From positions 1-34,414 of the forward strand of contig NZ_JACMYP010000067.1 in the NCBI RefSeq assembly GCF_020889705.1: 34,414 nt of DNA, in the 5' to 3' direction. This document shows positions 1 to 8,159 of the stretch, piece after piece. Numbering within the stretch: the first letter of the stretch is position 1; each line of letters begins with the position of its first letter. The DNA is from Bradyrhizobium altum (GTDB lineage Bacteria > Pseudomonadota > Alphaproteobacteria > Rhizobiales > Xanthobacteraceae). The position numbers were made by a program, and so were the translations under genes. The notes under the pieces were generated by a model. It worked only from the letters and a program-made list of their open reading frames with translations, ran no database searches and had not been told where the DNA came from.

Positions 1-2052
1 CATAAGGCCACTGCCCAGGCCAATGGAGGTTATCTTCGCAAATTGAGCCAGTGGCTCTTTGCAAACAACAAGCCGGGAATTGCTGCTCGGCTTGACAACA
101 AGTCGCTGGACAAAGATGCCGAGGCGTTCAGAAAAAGCGGAGGCGAGCGACAGGTCGTTACGGCACTAGCTCATCTCCGGGCCTCCCAGTCTGCGGGCGG
201 GGTCGCACTGAGCGCACGCCACGCCAACCTGAATCCTTATCCGGAGGACGCGGACCTCATCGAAGAGTACAAAGCAGCAGAGTCCCAACCTACTGCCAGG
301 AACTATGCACCCATTCTCACCGGCTTCAGTGACCACCTGCTTAAAAACAACAAGCAGAGCATTGCTGCTCGGCTTTCCGATCCATCGTTGGATGAAGATA
401 TCAAGCGCTATCAGGAGGAGCCCGGTAGCAACGCAAAGATCCGTGCCGCGCTGGCTCATCTGCGAAAGTCGCCGGCGGCCGCCCAAGCGATCGAATTCAG
501 GCGCCATGTTCCCCCCGTTCCTGATCCCGAAGAAGCGGTCCTCATGGAGCCGGGGCGCGTCGGGGACGCCGCTGCGCAGGACAGCGCGTCGGAGGGAGCT
601 GTCAGTTCGCCAGTGGTCCTTCCTGCGGTGGGTTACGATCAGGATCTGCTTTGGGCGCTGGCGGACGAAGCTGACCCCTCGTTGCCTCTCGAGCCAACCG
701 CGCGCCATCACTGGTCACCGGACCCCGGAGAATCCTCTCATCCCTTGAACTGGCCCCACGCCCACCAGCAGGCCCCGGACGAGCTGATGGGTGCACTGCC
801 AGGCGAGGAGGTCCTCATCAACGATGAGCATTACGAACCGGAGGCGAGACTAGCGAAGAGGCAGAGGACCTTAGACAATCCGCAAGGTGCCATTGAGCGG
901 CAGCTGAGCGAGATCGAACGTTCAGGCGGCCGCGTGCTGATGCAGGCTCCCATCCAACAACTCGGTGCATCGCCATCGGAGGCGCAGCCCATGATTCAGG
1001 CGCGCGGGGACGAATACACTCGGGCGCCGCATCCAGTCACGACGGATGTCGGCGCTGTTGGTTCGCCAGTGGTCCTTCCTGCGGAAGGCTACAATCGGGA
1101 TCTGCTTTGGGCGATGGTGGAAGACCGCCCACCGTGGTCCGGGCACGCCTCCCCTGAGCAAGCGCAGGAGGCAGAAAAAGTTGGACGGCAGGAACCTGCC
1201 GGGTCAGCTTCCACGTGGTCGCTGCAGGTGCCGTCCAACTTTGATTGGAGTAGCAGTCGGCCCGAGGAGATTCGGGGACTGCAGGATGATCAACCCGCTC
1301 CGTCGGTTTTCGTCCAAGAGCACGTCGCGTTCGACCCAGAGCAGATGTCTCCGGGGAAGCTTCGGCGAGTGCTCGATCATCTGGATGATCAATCTATGGC
1401 TTCTCCGGCCTCCGTCGATCCAGAGGAGCTTCTCCGACTGGAACAGGAGCTTCGCCGGGGCATTCAGGGAGGGCAGAATAATCAACCCGCTCCATCGTTT
1501 TCCGTCGGTCCGGATTTCGATCCAGAACAGTTCACTTTTGAACCGGGGGCGCTTCGGCGACTACTGGATGATGAACCGGCGCCCTTCGAAGTGGATCATG
1601 TAGCCCGCCATCGTGAAGACGCGGTACTGATCGAGCCGAGGCGCGTCGACAAGGCCGTTGCGCAGGACAGCGCGTGGCAGGAAGCCGGCAGTCGGCCCGA
1701 GGAGATTCGGGGACTGCAGGATGATCAACCCGCCCCGTCGGTTTTCGTTCAAGAGCACGTCGCGTTCGGCCCAGAGATGTCTCCGGGGGAGCTTCGGCGA
1801 GTGCTCGATCATCTGGATGATCAAGCCATCCCTGCGCCAGCCTCCGTCGATCCAGAGGGGCTTCTCCGACTGGAACAGGAGCTTCGCCAGGGCATTCAGG
1901 GAGGGCAGAATAATCAACCCGCTCCATCATTTTCCGTCGGTCCGGATTTCGATCCAGAACAGCTCACTTTTGAACCGGGGGAGCTTCGGCGACTACTGGA
2001 TGATGAACCGGCGCAGTTGGGGGCATCTAGCTCAGGCCCGGCAGATCAGTAG
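1..2052 (+). CDS. Type III effector-like repeat protein, 5' partial
   Basis: The frame is open to the left edge: codons before the TTG at 43 read on as HKATAQANGGYLRK, so the true start lies outside the window. The N-terminal part holds two related helical units (about residues 1-50 and 90-145 counted from the TTG) with the shared pattern NNKxxIAARLxxxSLDxD and ALAHLRxS, resembling SAM-like core-binding segments of tyrosine recombinases. Further on, the motif SPVVLPAxGYxxDLLWA occurs twice, and a block of about 110 residues rich in LRRLLDDEPA/LRRVLDHLDDQ occurs twice. Bradyrhizobium effectors of the NopD/Bel2-5 (C48 SUMO-protease) group are described as having internal repeats, but no protease domain is present here. 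It could be the N-terminal half of such an effector whose catalytic part was lost, or a separate repeat effector. Effector status is inference. Confidence 0.6.
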   Translation, partial: HKATAQANGGYLRKLSQWLFANNKPGIAARLDNKSLDKDAEAFRKSGGERQVVTALAHLRASQSAGGVALSARHANLNPYPEDADLIEEYKAAESQPTARNYAPILTGFSDHLLKNNKQSIAARLSDPSLDEDIKRYQEEPGSNAKIRAALAHLRKSPAAAQAIEFRRHVPPVPDPEEAVLMEPGRVGDAAAQDSASEGAVSSPVVLPAVGYDQDLLWALADEADPSLPLEPTARHHWSPDPGESSHPLNWPHAHQQAPDELMGALPGEEVLINDEHYEPEARLAKRQRTLDNPQGAIERQLSEIERSGGRVLMQAPIQQLGASPSEAQPMIQARGDEYTRAPHPVTTDVGAVGSPVVLPAEGYNRDLLWAMVEDRPPWSGHASPEQAQEAEKVGRQEPAGSASTWSLQVPSNFDWSSSRPEEIRGLQDDQPAPSVFVQEHVAFDPEQMSPGKLRRVLDHLDDQSMASPASVDPEELLRLEQELRRGIQGGQNNQPAPSFSVGPDFDPEQFTFEPGALRRLLDDEPAPFEVDHVARHREDAVLIEPRRVDKAVAQDSAWQEAGSRPEEIRGLQDDQPAPSVFVQEHVAFGPEMSPGELRRVLDHLDDQAIPAPASVDPEGLLRLEQELRQGIQGGQNNQPAPSFSVGPDFDPEQLTFEPGELRRLLDDEPAQLGASSSGPADQ
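1253..1583 (+). repeat. Long direct repeat, copy A, inside the effector-like gene
   Basis: A block of about 330 bp beginning GCAGTCGGCCCGAGGAGATT is repeated 435 bp downstream (432 bp after a 3-bp deletion in copy B). The two copies are nearly identical and stay in frame, so copy number could change by homologous recombination without breaking the frame. Confidence 0.9.
1688..2015 (+). repeat. Long direct repeat, copy B, inside the effector-like gene
   Basis: Second copy of the repeat at 1253. It differs by a few substitutions and a one-codon deletion (GPEMSPG against DPEQMSPG in copy A), and ends in CTACTGGATGATGAACCGGC just before the stop codon. Confidence 0.9.
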
Positions 2053-2331
2053 GCTTACGAGCCGGGCCCGCTGCTGAATCTATCAATGTACCTCCCCTGG
2101 ACTTCCAGCACGGCCCCCAATGGGCGTCGGAAGACTTCATGCAAGGGATAGCTCGCACAACCTGCTGCCGAGCGCGTCTCAGCCGGAGACAAAATCCCTG
2201 TCGGCGGCGTGAACTACACGGCCACATTGCAGGAGGATCAGATTTTTCTGCGCCCAACATGCGCGTTTCGGGTGAGAGCCGCCGCCATCCGGTCACTGTT
2301 CGCAAGGCGCAAAGCGGTCGGTCAAGCGTGA
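2053..2331 (+). pseudogene. Frameshifted C-terminal tail of the effector-like gene
   Basis: After the TAG at 2050 coding-like peptide continues but hops between frames: frame 3 gives ESINVPPLDFQHGPQWASED, frame 2 gives SSHNLLPSASQPE, and frame 1, the frame of the upstream gene, gives KIPVGGVNYTATLQEDQIF and ends at a TGA at 2329. Such a succession of plausible segments fits a degraded 3' end with at least two indels. The reading is by eye; it would fail if no intact homologue joins these peptides in this order. Confidence 0.4.
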
Positions 2332-2565
2332 CGTCTTCGATTGGGGAGCTTTTGTTGGACGTCGAAATTTTGCAGATCGCCCGATTCGTGTCAGGCTGTT
2401 GGTGGGTTTGATCGTCCACGCGAGACCGTATACATCATTGGCCATGAGGCCGGGGGCGAACGCGCTGTCCAAGGCGTAAGCCCAAAAGCGTTCGACGTGT
2501 TCTCGCACGTGATCAACCCCCGTCTGCCACGGGCGCGGCTTTGATCAGCCAGCGAGAACCAACCA
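2332..2565. other. Gap with no supported gene
   Basis: Short overlapping ORFs exist on both strands, but none has a recognisable motif, a clear ribosome binding site or coding-like composition. Probably decayed DNA joining the effector remnant to the small ORFs downstream. Confidence 0.4.
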
Positions 2566-2724
2566 ATGGCATCACAACAAGAAGCAGACCAACTCTTGCG
2601 CGAATGGCAAGAGCAGCGCGAACACCGTGCTCCGCAGTGTCGCTTGGACACGAAGGGGAGAAAAGTTAATGATGGTGGAGCTACAATTCGTCCCGCTGAA
2701 CTGGGGTTTGCGCTCTTCATCTAG
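2566..2724 (+). CDS. Small hypothetical protein (52 aa)
   Basis: ATG at 2566, stop TAG at 2722. The peptide is hydrophilic and Gln/Glu/Arg-rich at the start (MASQQEADQLLREWQEQREH), with no membrane segment. It lies 26 bp before the next small ORF on the same strand. Not recognised; could be the first gene of a small phage-type cluster or a chance ORF. Confidence 0.3.
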   Translation: MASQQEADQLLREWQEQREHRAPQCRLDTKGRKVNDGGATIRPAELGFALFI

Positions 2725-2750
2725 CTGGTTGCGTTGCGCGAAGAGCTTCG

Positions 2751-2996
2751 GTGCGTGCCAAGCCGTTGCCGCGATATGTCGAGCGCAATCCTCGAAATGG
2801 ACGGCTATCGTTTCGCGTCGACGGCGCGCGCACTCCGTTGCCGAACGATACGACGTCGCCGGAATTCCGCGCGGCTTATTCTCGGGCACTTGTCGATGCC
2901 ACGGCTGCAGAAAGCGATGCGGATGACTGGTCAGAGCTAGAGCGTTTTCATGCTGCGCAACGGGTCGAGCGAGCAGGGGAGTTGCATCATGAGTGA
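2751..2996 (+). CDS. Small protein resembling the N-terminus of phage-type integrases
   Basis: GTG start at 2751, 81 aa. The stretch RAKPLPRYVERNPRNGRLSF...TSPEFRAAYSRAL resembles the first 50-60 residues of tyrosine recombinases found in rhizobial islands (positively charged arm, then a TPEF/YQAAL-like helix), but the protein ends at 81 aa without a catalytic domain. It may be a truncated integrase or a stand-alone arm-binding protein. Its stop overlaps the next gene's ATG by 8 bp, which supports a real two-gene unit. Confidence 0.5.
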   Translation: MRAKPLPRYVERNPRNGRLSFRVDGARTPLPNDTTSPEFRAAYSRALVDATAAESDADDWSELERFHAAQRVERAGELHHE

Positions 2997-3198
2997 ACCG
3001 GTAACGATCGAACGCCTCGAACGCGCGCTCGCGATTGCTGCGTACGTCGTCGTGCAGCATGGTCCGCAGTACGCACCCCTCTACAACCGCTTGGACGAGG
3101 AGCTGGCGGCCATGCGCGAGAGGGAGAATACCGTAGGGCGCGCCAAGCGCCTGCTCGAAACCTACGGCGGCCCGAGCCTCGCGCTCGCAGCAGGATGA
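2989..3198 (+). CDS. Small hypothetical protein (69 aa), island-type
   Basis: The ATG at 2989 overlaps the end of the preceding ORF; a longer reading from 2950 is less likely. The protein is helical and charged: MSEPVTIERLERALAIAAYV, then an HGPQYAPLYNRLDEELA segment and a basic AKRLLETYGG end. Small proteins of this type occur next to integrases in Bradyrhizobium islands, as far as can be recalled; the function is unknown. Confidence 0.5.
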   Translation: MSEPVTIERLERALAIAAYVVVQHGPQYAPLYNRLDEELAAMRERENTVGRAKRLLETYGGPSLALAAG

Positions 3199-3375
3199 GT
3201 TGGACATCAGGTGTTCAAAGCACCGCGGCCCAACCGTGCCGGTTCCATAGCAGGTGAGTAGATGAGGTCCCAGATCATCTCCGGGGCCTCGTGCTTTTAC
3301 TGGACCTTGTCCGTCAGCTTTTTCATGGCCACAAGCATATCGGACGCGAGCGCTCCCACAGTTTTGGAGTCTATG

Positions 3376-3552
3376 TCACCGGTCGGTGAAGCCAAGATTG
3401 TAGAGCCCGGTTCGGTCGGCTCCGCTATATTTCACGTTGCATACAGCAGGCAGGATCCGAGTCGGCGTCACGATGTGCCCGAAAGCGTCATCTGCGGAGG
3501 CTTCGCAACAGGAAATCAAGAGAGCAAAGAGAAGCGCGAAATATCTGGCCAT
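3376..3552 (-). CDS. Small putative secreted protein (58 aa)
   Basis: The start is set at the ATG complementary to 3550-3552 because AGAGGA lies about 8 bp upstream on the minus strand. The product begins MARYFALLFALLISCCEASA, a short signal peptide with a hydrophobic core and an ASA-like cleavage site, followed by about 38 residues with one cysteine. An ORF on the opposite strand (3262-3624) covers the same DNA but lacks comparable signals. Function unknown; it would act in the periplasm or outside if exported. Confidence 0.4.
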   Translation of the reverse strand: MARYFALLFALLISCCEASADDAFGHIVTPTRILPAVCNVKYSGADRTGLYNLGFTDR

Positions 3553-3907
3553 GATGCATTTCCTCTGTGTTCGTGCAGCCCTGACGATGACGAGGCTGGC
3601 GCCGATCAGCTCAACCACTCCTAGTTGTGCGCGGAGTCAAGCTCGCGAAAGATGGCCTGGCCGCTCTGGCGCCGCGTGCTGCTGAATCCGATTAATGATT
3701 CTGTTGTCTAGTCGCGCGTGCCCAGCCGGCGGCCCTAGCATCCCGCCGCTGACCTGCGGAGAGCTCGTCGATCCTTTCGAGCCGCGAGGCTTCTTTACGG
3801 TGCGCTAACCACGCTCGAAACATAGCTGGAGCGACAACCCACGGTTAAACCGGGTGCAACCGGTTGTATCAGACTATCCGCTCCCGTGTGAGGACGGGGG
3901 TTCTGTC
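3553..3907. other. Intergenic region before the methyltransferase
   Basis: No coding signal seen. It contains one of the six 22-bp paired-decamer sites (3719-3740) about 170 bp before the likely methyltransferase start. Confidence 0.5.
3719..3740 (-). repeat. 22-bp paired-decamer site 1
   Basis: On the minus strand it reads TGCTAGGGCC-GC-CGGCTGGGCA: two decamers related to TGCTAGGGCA with a 12-bp period. It is the least perfect copy in its second half and is the leftmost one, in the gap before the methyltransferase module. Confidence 0.55.
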
Positions 3908-5677
3908 GTGGCTAAGTCGAATAGGACTGCGGGCAATCGCCTGTATTTTGGTGACAATCTAGACTGGTTGCAGCGGATCGAGTCAAACACCGTTGACTTG
4001 GTGTATCTGGATCCGCCCTTTAACTCCAACGCCACGTACAACATTCTATTTCGCTCCCCGGTGGCTGAGGATGCATCATCACAAATCGCCGCCTTCGATG
4101 ATACGTGGACTTGGGAGAATGGCGCTGAACGAGCTCTCGATCACACTCGGACGCTGAGCCTCGATGCATTCATGCTTCTGGACGCTCTTCGCCGGACCTT
4201 TCTGCAGGAAGGCGACGTAATGGCATATCTCGCTATGATGGCTCCGAGGTTGCTTGAAATGCGTCGGGTCATGAAGCCGACCGCAACGCTCTATTTGCAC
4301 TGTGATCCGAGCAACAGCCACTACCTAAAAATGCTCCTTGACTGCGTGTTCGGGGGGCAGGGTTACATCAACGAAATTAGTTGGAAGAGGACGACAGCCA
4401 AATCAGATTATGCGCAGGGAGCGACGCATTATCCCCGCGTGCGCGACGTGCTCTTAGTTTATCGGAAGGACACGACCGCAGCAGCGACCTTTACTCAGCA
4501 GTTCGCGGCATACGATGAAGCATACATTGCGAAGAAGTACGGTCTTAAAGACCCTGATGGCCGGGCCTATCAGCTCGATAACATCACTGGACCGGGTGGC
4601 GCCGCCAAGGGCAATCCCTCATACGAGGTGATGGGAGTGACGCGGTATTGGCGCTACTCGCGTGAGAAAATGAGCGATCTGATATCCAAAGGTCTGATAG
4701 TTCAACCTAGGCCCGGCGCCGTCCCGAGATTTAAGCGATACCTGGACACGATGCCGGGAGTCACGGTGAGTGACGATTGGGGCGATATCAGCGCCATAAA
4801 TTCGCAGGCTAAAGAGCGCCTTCACTACCCCACACAAAAGCCACTGCAGCTTCTCGAAAGAATACTAGCCACATCAAGCAAAAAGGGTGACTTGATCCTA
4901 GACCCGTTTTGCGGGTGCGGTACCGCGATTCACGCAGCGGAAAAGATGGGCCGCGGGTGGATCGGGATTGATGTTACGTACCTTGCCATTCAGGTCATAC
5001 AAGACCGTTTCAAGACGTGGCTGCCACATGCGGAGTACGAAGTTGACGGCATACCTCGCGACGAACTGTCTGGTAGGAAATTGGCGGCGCTCGATCCCTA
5101 CCAGTTCCAGCTTTGGGCGGTGGGCAGAGTTGGTGGACAACCGCGCGGGAAGGGCGCTGATCGCGGCATTGATGGTGAAATCATCTTTATGCGAGGCGCT
5201 AAGGATTACGGCAGAGCGATCGTCTCAGTTAAGGCCGGAAAAAATGTCAATCCGGATATGGTCAGGGCATTAAAGGGGACAGTTGAGCGCGAAGGCGCGC
5301 ACATGGGCGTCTTTGTTTGTCTCGATCAGCCATCGAAAGAGATGCGAACCGAAGCTGCGACAGGTCGCAACATAGAACTGCCGGGTGGCATACGGCCTCG
5401 CATTCAAATCGTTACGCTCGCCGACCTTCTTACGGGACCGAATTTGGGGATCATAACCAATTTGAACACGGTGCAAGTTGCAGTCGCCGCGAGAGCGGAA
5501 GATCGCAAGAAGCCCAAGCGCGGTCCCACCCCGGCGGAGGTCAGGGAGTCGCCCCGCTTCAAGTATCCAATTCGGGGAGGGAAATCGAAAGTCCAAGAAA
5601 CTCTCCCGATGGACGAGCCTCTTTTGATAGCTCCGCAACCGCGATCCAAAGTCAAACGCCGGCGCAGATCGGCTTAG
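3908..5677 (+). CDS. DNA methyltransferase fused to an Mrr-like restriction endonuclease domain
   Basis: Predicted site-specific DNA (adenine or N4-cytosine) methyltransferase of the beta-type motif order. Counting from an alternative GTG at 3854, motif IV is DPPF (about residues 53-56) and the SAM-binding motif I comes later as DPFCGCGT (about 350-357), followed by GWIGIDV. A second domain (about 415-495) looks Mrr/PD-(D/E)XK-like: QFQLWAVGRVGG, a candidate catalytic Asp in RGIDGEI and VSVKAG in place of ExK. One chain may therefore modify and cut DNA, acting as a single-polypeptide restriction-modification or modification-dependent defence protein. The GTG at 3908 (VAKSNRTAGNRLYFGDN) is preferred because homologous enzymes start shortly before the YFGDNLD segment. 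The tail is Lys/Arg-rich. The gene converges on and overlaps the 3' end of the next gene by 26 bp. Confidence 0.85.
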   Translation: MAKSNRTAGNRLYFGDNLDWLQRIESNTVDLVYLDPPFNSNATYNILFRSPVAEDASSQIAAFDDTWTWENGAERALDHTRTLSLDAFMLLDALRRTFLQEGDVMAYLAMMAPRLLEMRRVMKPTATLYLHCDPSNSHYLKMLLDCVFGGQGYINEISWKRTTAKSDYAQGATHYPRVRDVLLVYRKDTTAAATFTQQFAAYDEAYIAKKYGLKDPDGRAYQLDNITGPGGAAKGNPSYEVMGVTRYWRYSREKMSDLISKGLIVQPRPGAVPRFKRYLDTMPGVTVSDDWGDISAINSQAKERLHYPTQKPLQLLERILATSSKKGDLILDPFCGCGTAIHAAEKMGRGWIGIDVTYLAIQVIQDRFKTWLPHAEYEVDGIPRDELSGRKLAALDPYQFQLWAVGRVGGQPRGKGADRGIDGEIIFMRGAKDYGRAIVSVKAGKNVNPDMVRALKGTVEREGAHMGVFVCLDQPSKEMRTEAATGRNIELPGGIRPRIQIVTLADLLTGPNLGIITNLNTVQVAVAARAEDRKKPKRGPTPAEVRESPRFKYPIRGGKSKVQETLPMDEPLLIAPQPRSKVKRRRRSA

Positions 5678-6251
5678 CTCTGGCGCCGGAAGGCGGGGCG
5701 CTCTGATGTGTCGTCTCAATAGCGGCGCGCCCCATCGTTGCCAGGAGCGTCGGCCAGATCGCTGCTACGAAATTCGTCTTTCGGTATGCATTCAGGAAGT
5801 ACAGCGGCTGAGTCGAGTTTAGGGGCTTTGCATAAAGGTCCAGCAAGACGTGCTCGGGCAGTTCGGATAGTATCGCGGTAAGTCCCTCCGAGTTCTCGTA
5901 GGAACGGTAGCCAACGGTGTCGAAGAGACCATCCTTCTGGATGTCTTCAGCTGCGCCTTTGAATGATACATTGACGACCGGTGCGATCGATTTGCGCTTA
6001 CCGATGCTGTAGCCGATCTTGTAGTAGACGTTCAGATTTGGACGGGTGACGTCGCGGATCAAAACATCTGCGGTCTCGATACCGGCTCTGACTTCATTCG
6101 GAATCACGGACCCGAAAATTTCGAGTTGGGGCCAAGCAGTGATCCGAGCCTTCGGTGAATTCTCAACCGCCTTCACAGCGCGGGCGATGTCAGACGCCAA
6201 ATCAGGTGGAGCGGCCGGGTAGGCCGCATATCCAACCCTGAACTTTGCCAT
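5652..6251 (-). CDS. Nucleoside 2-deoxyribosyltransferase/TIR-like domain protein, probably C-terminally truncated
   Basis: 199 aa. The N-terminal 120 residues have the pattern of a nucleoside-deoxyribosyltransferase/TIR-like Rossmann fold: VGYAAYP, a central helix ending EVRAGIETADVLIRDVTRPN, then NVYYKIGYSIGKRK. Proteins of this family act on nucleotides or NAD and many are phage-defence effectors. Remembered full-length relatives continue after a segment like YFLNAYRKTNF into a second, similar domain; here the frame instead runs into the 3' end of the convergent methyltransferase gene and ends in low-complexity sequence. This suggests a deletion at the module junction. AGGGGAGC about 5 bp before the ATG serves as ribosome binding site. 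Confidence 0.6.
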   Translation of the reverse strand: MAKFRVGYAAYPAAPPDLASDIARAVKAVENSPKARITAWPQLEIFGSVIPNEVRAGIETADVLIRDVTRPNLNVYYKIGYSIGKRKSIAPVVNVSFKGAAEDIQKDGLFDTVGYRSYENSEGLTAILSELPEHVLLDLYAKPLNSTQPLYFLNAYRKTNFVAAIWPTLLATMGRAAIETTHQSAPPSGARAKPICAGV

Positions 6252-6263
6252 GCTGCTCCCCTG

Positions 6264-6284
6264 TGGCGGAGGGGGTGTCCTTCG
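6264..6284 (-). other. Putative attachment-site fragment (tRNA-Ser 3' end-like)
   Basis: TGGCGGAGGGGGTG followed by three bases and TTCG. It matches the tRNA-Ser 3'-end fragment at 14667 (TGGCGGAAGGGGTG, three bases, TTCG) at 17 of 21 positions, in the same orientation, and stands 157 bp before the integrase start. It could be the second att copy of an element spanning 6264-14687; the short length leaves room for coincidence. Confidence 0.4.
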
Positions 6285-6406
6285 TACTACCCATTACCAA
6301 CGTTTTTGTGCGTCCCTCTTTGTTTAAAGAAGTGCCCATTTCATAGGGGTTTTTCGTTACGCTCGTCTTTCGCTATTTGCTGTCCTCCTCTACAATCCCG
6401 CGCAAT

Positions 6407-6428
6407 TGCTAGGGCACGAAGTAGGGCA
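6407..6428 (+). repeat. 22-bp paired-decamer site 2, next to the integrase start
   Basis: Reads TGCTAGGGCA-CG-AAGTAGGGCA. It ends 12 bp before the integrase ATG, so a protein bound here could block integrase transcription or translation. The position also fits an arm-type site of the recombinase. Confidence 0.7.
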
Positions 6429-6440
6429 GGGAGCAAAACG

Positions 6441-7607
6441 ATGGCTCGGAAAATCAACAGGCTCAACGCGAGATCGGTGGCAACGATCAAGGAATTCGGT
6501 CGCCATGCTGACGGCGGCGGCCTCTATCTTTCGATCTCGCCGAATGGCGGCCGGCGTTGGACGTTCTTGTACCGCTGGCACGGCAAGCCTACGGAGCTGG
6601 GGTTCGGCTCCGCACGCGACGTAACGCTCGCCCGCGCGCGGGAGCTTGCCGGCGAGGCGCGTGCGCACATTGCGGAGGGCGTCAATCCAAAGGGTGCCAG
6701 AAAGCCGGCAGGAGGATCCACATTCGGTGAATGTGCTGACCGGTTAATCGAGGTCATGCGGCCGTCTTGGCGCAACGAGAAGCACGCTGCGCAGTGGACA
6801 ATGACCCTCCGAGACTATGCCGCTCCCCTTCGGCGCCTACCTGTCGGGGAGGTGACCGTCGATAACGTGCTCGAAGTCCTGAAGCCAATCTGGCAGAGCA
6901 AGCCGGAGACCGCCTCGCGCCTTCGCGGCCGGATCGAAAAGGTCTTGGATGCCGCCAAGGCCCAAGGGTTGCGGGCTGGCGAAAATCCGGCGCGCTGGCG
7001 CGGACATCTGGACCATCTTTTGCCAAAGCAGTCCAAGCTGACACGCGGCCATCACGCGGCGATGGCCTATGCGGATGTACCCGCATTCATGAACGACTTG
7101 AAGTCTCGCGAAGCCGTCGCGGCAAGCGCTCTCGAATTTGCGATCCTCACCGCAGCTCGCACAGGGGAGGTGCTGGGCGCATGCTGGGAAGAAATCGATA
7201 TCGATCGCGGCGTGTGGACCGTACCGCCGCAGCGGATGAAGGGCGGCATAGAGCATCGGGTACCACTGCCGAAGCGCGCAGTAGCGATCTTGAAGACGCT
7301 GCACGAAGTCCGACTCTGCGAATACGTCTTCCCCGGTCAGAAAGCGAAAAAGCCACTGTCCGGGTTGGCTATGGAGATGATGCTTCGCCGCATGAAGATC
7401 AAAGACGCGACGCCGCACGGCTTTCGCAGCTCGTTCAGAGATTGGGCCTCCGAATGCACGAACTTCAGCAGAGAGGTTTGTGAGGCTGCGCTCGCCCACG
7501 TGATCGAAAGCAAGGTCGAAGCCGCGTATCGGCGCGGCGATCTATTCGAGAAGCGGCGCAAGTTGATGGAAGCTTGGGCGATGTTCGGCTCGACGCCGAA
7601 GCGTTGA
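6441..7607 (+). CDS. int: P4-type tyrosine recombinase (integrase)
   Basis: 388 aa from the ATG at 6441 (MARKINRLNARSVATIKEFG); a longer frame from 6306 has no support. The N-terminal 90 residues form a DUF4102-type arm-binding domain (HADGGGLYLSISPNGGRRWT, then LGFGSARDVTLARAREL), followed by a core-binding domain. The catalytic domain carries Arg in LTAARTGEVLG, the HGFRSSFRDWA box, a His in AALAHVIESKVEAAYRRGD and the nucleophile Tyr in EAAYRRGD, so all core residues are present. Family members integrate islands at tRNA genes, which fits the tRNA-Ser fragments at 6264 and 14667. Paired decamer sites stand just before (6407) and after (7811) the gene. Confidence 0.93.
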   Translation: MARKINRLNARSVATIKEFGRHADGGGLYLSISPNGGRRWTFLYRWHGKPTELGFGSARDVTLARARELAGEARAHIAEGVNPKGARKPAGGSTFGECADRLIEVMRPSWRNEKHAAQWTMTLRDYAAPLRRLPVGEVTVDNVLEVLKPIWQSKPETASRLRGRIEKVLDAAKAQGLRAGENPARWRGHLDHLLPKQSKLTRGHHAAMAYADVPAFMNDLKSREAVAASALEFAILTAARTGEVLGACWEEIDIDRGVWTVPPQRMKGGIEHRVPLPKRAVAILKTLHEVRLCEYVFPGQKAKKPLSGLAMEMMLRRMKIKDATPHGFRSSFRDWASECTNFSREVCEAALAHVIESKVEAAYRRGDLFEKRRKLMEAWAMFGSTPKR

Positions 7608-7810
7608 CACGGCTCGCAGATTTCGTTGCTGAAAACGATGATCTCGATAAAGCCCGCGATTTGTTTTGCGGCGACTGATTTTGCATTGTTGCATTGCTTG
7701 GTTCGGTCACGGACCTAGGCCGGCGCGTGGCGGTGGGCGGACGCTTCGTCCGCCTGATCGGAACCTTAAGGTCGTAGAATCAATCAACAATTCTTCCCGA
7801 TGGGTGCACG

Positions 7811-7832
7811 TGCCCCAACGCAGGCCCTAGCA
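7811..7832 (-). repeat. 22-bp paired-decamer site 3
   Basis: On the minus strand TGCTAGGGCC-TG-CGTTGGGGCA. It lies in the 270-bp gap between the integrase and the minus-strand operon. A lone TAGGGC core follows at 7847 on the plus strand without a partner at 12 bp. Confidence 0.55.
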
Positions 7833-7877
7833 TCGCAATGGCCGCCTAGGGCGGTGATCGGTTGGATAGCGGTAATC

Positions 7878-8159
7878 CTACTCAGCCTCGGCACTTTGTT
7901 CGATGCCGGAGTGAGCGGCCGGAGCCGTAAGCGCGGCTTGCAGTTCTGTGAACACGACGTGCATCAGAATATCTGCGAACACCGGTCCGCCGTAATCTCG
8001 TCCCATCGCGACAAAGGCCGCAGCCAAGCGCTTCTCGGGGTTTCCACAGACGCGCGGCTTCCAGTCGGCCGCCGCGATTGCTGGTCCGACGTCGCCGAAC
8101 CCGTGAAGCGGCCGGTCGTCGCACCCGGCTGTCTGGCGCTTCCTCGAAGGGGCCGTCAT
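7878..8159 (-). CDS. Hypothetical protein, last gene of a phage-like operon
   Basis: 93 aa (MTAPSRKRQTAGCDDRPLHG...). Its ATG overlaps the upstream gene's TGA in an ATGA junction, which makes translational coupling likely and supports reality. No motif recognised. The second half contains a mildly hydrophobic helix (YGGPVFADILMHVVFTELQA). Function unknown. Confidence 0.5.
   Translation of the reverse strand: MTAPSRKRQTAGCDDRPLHGFGDVGPAIAAADWKPRVCGNPEKRLAAAFVAMGRDYGGPVFADILMHVVFTELQAALTAPAAHSGIEQSAEAE

Noticed and set aside
3262..3624. 120-codon plus-strand ORF
   Set aside because: No motif or ribosome binding site; the opposite-strand ORF has a signal peptide and an AGAGGA site, so only that one is listed.
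7728..7748. TGGCGGTGGGCGG then TTCG, resembling the tRNA-Ser att fragments, between integrase and site 3
   Set aside because: Only about two thirds of positions match, the middle differs and the local sequence is simple and GC-rich; not enough to call a third att copy.
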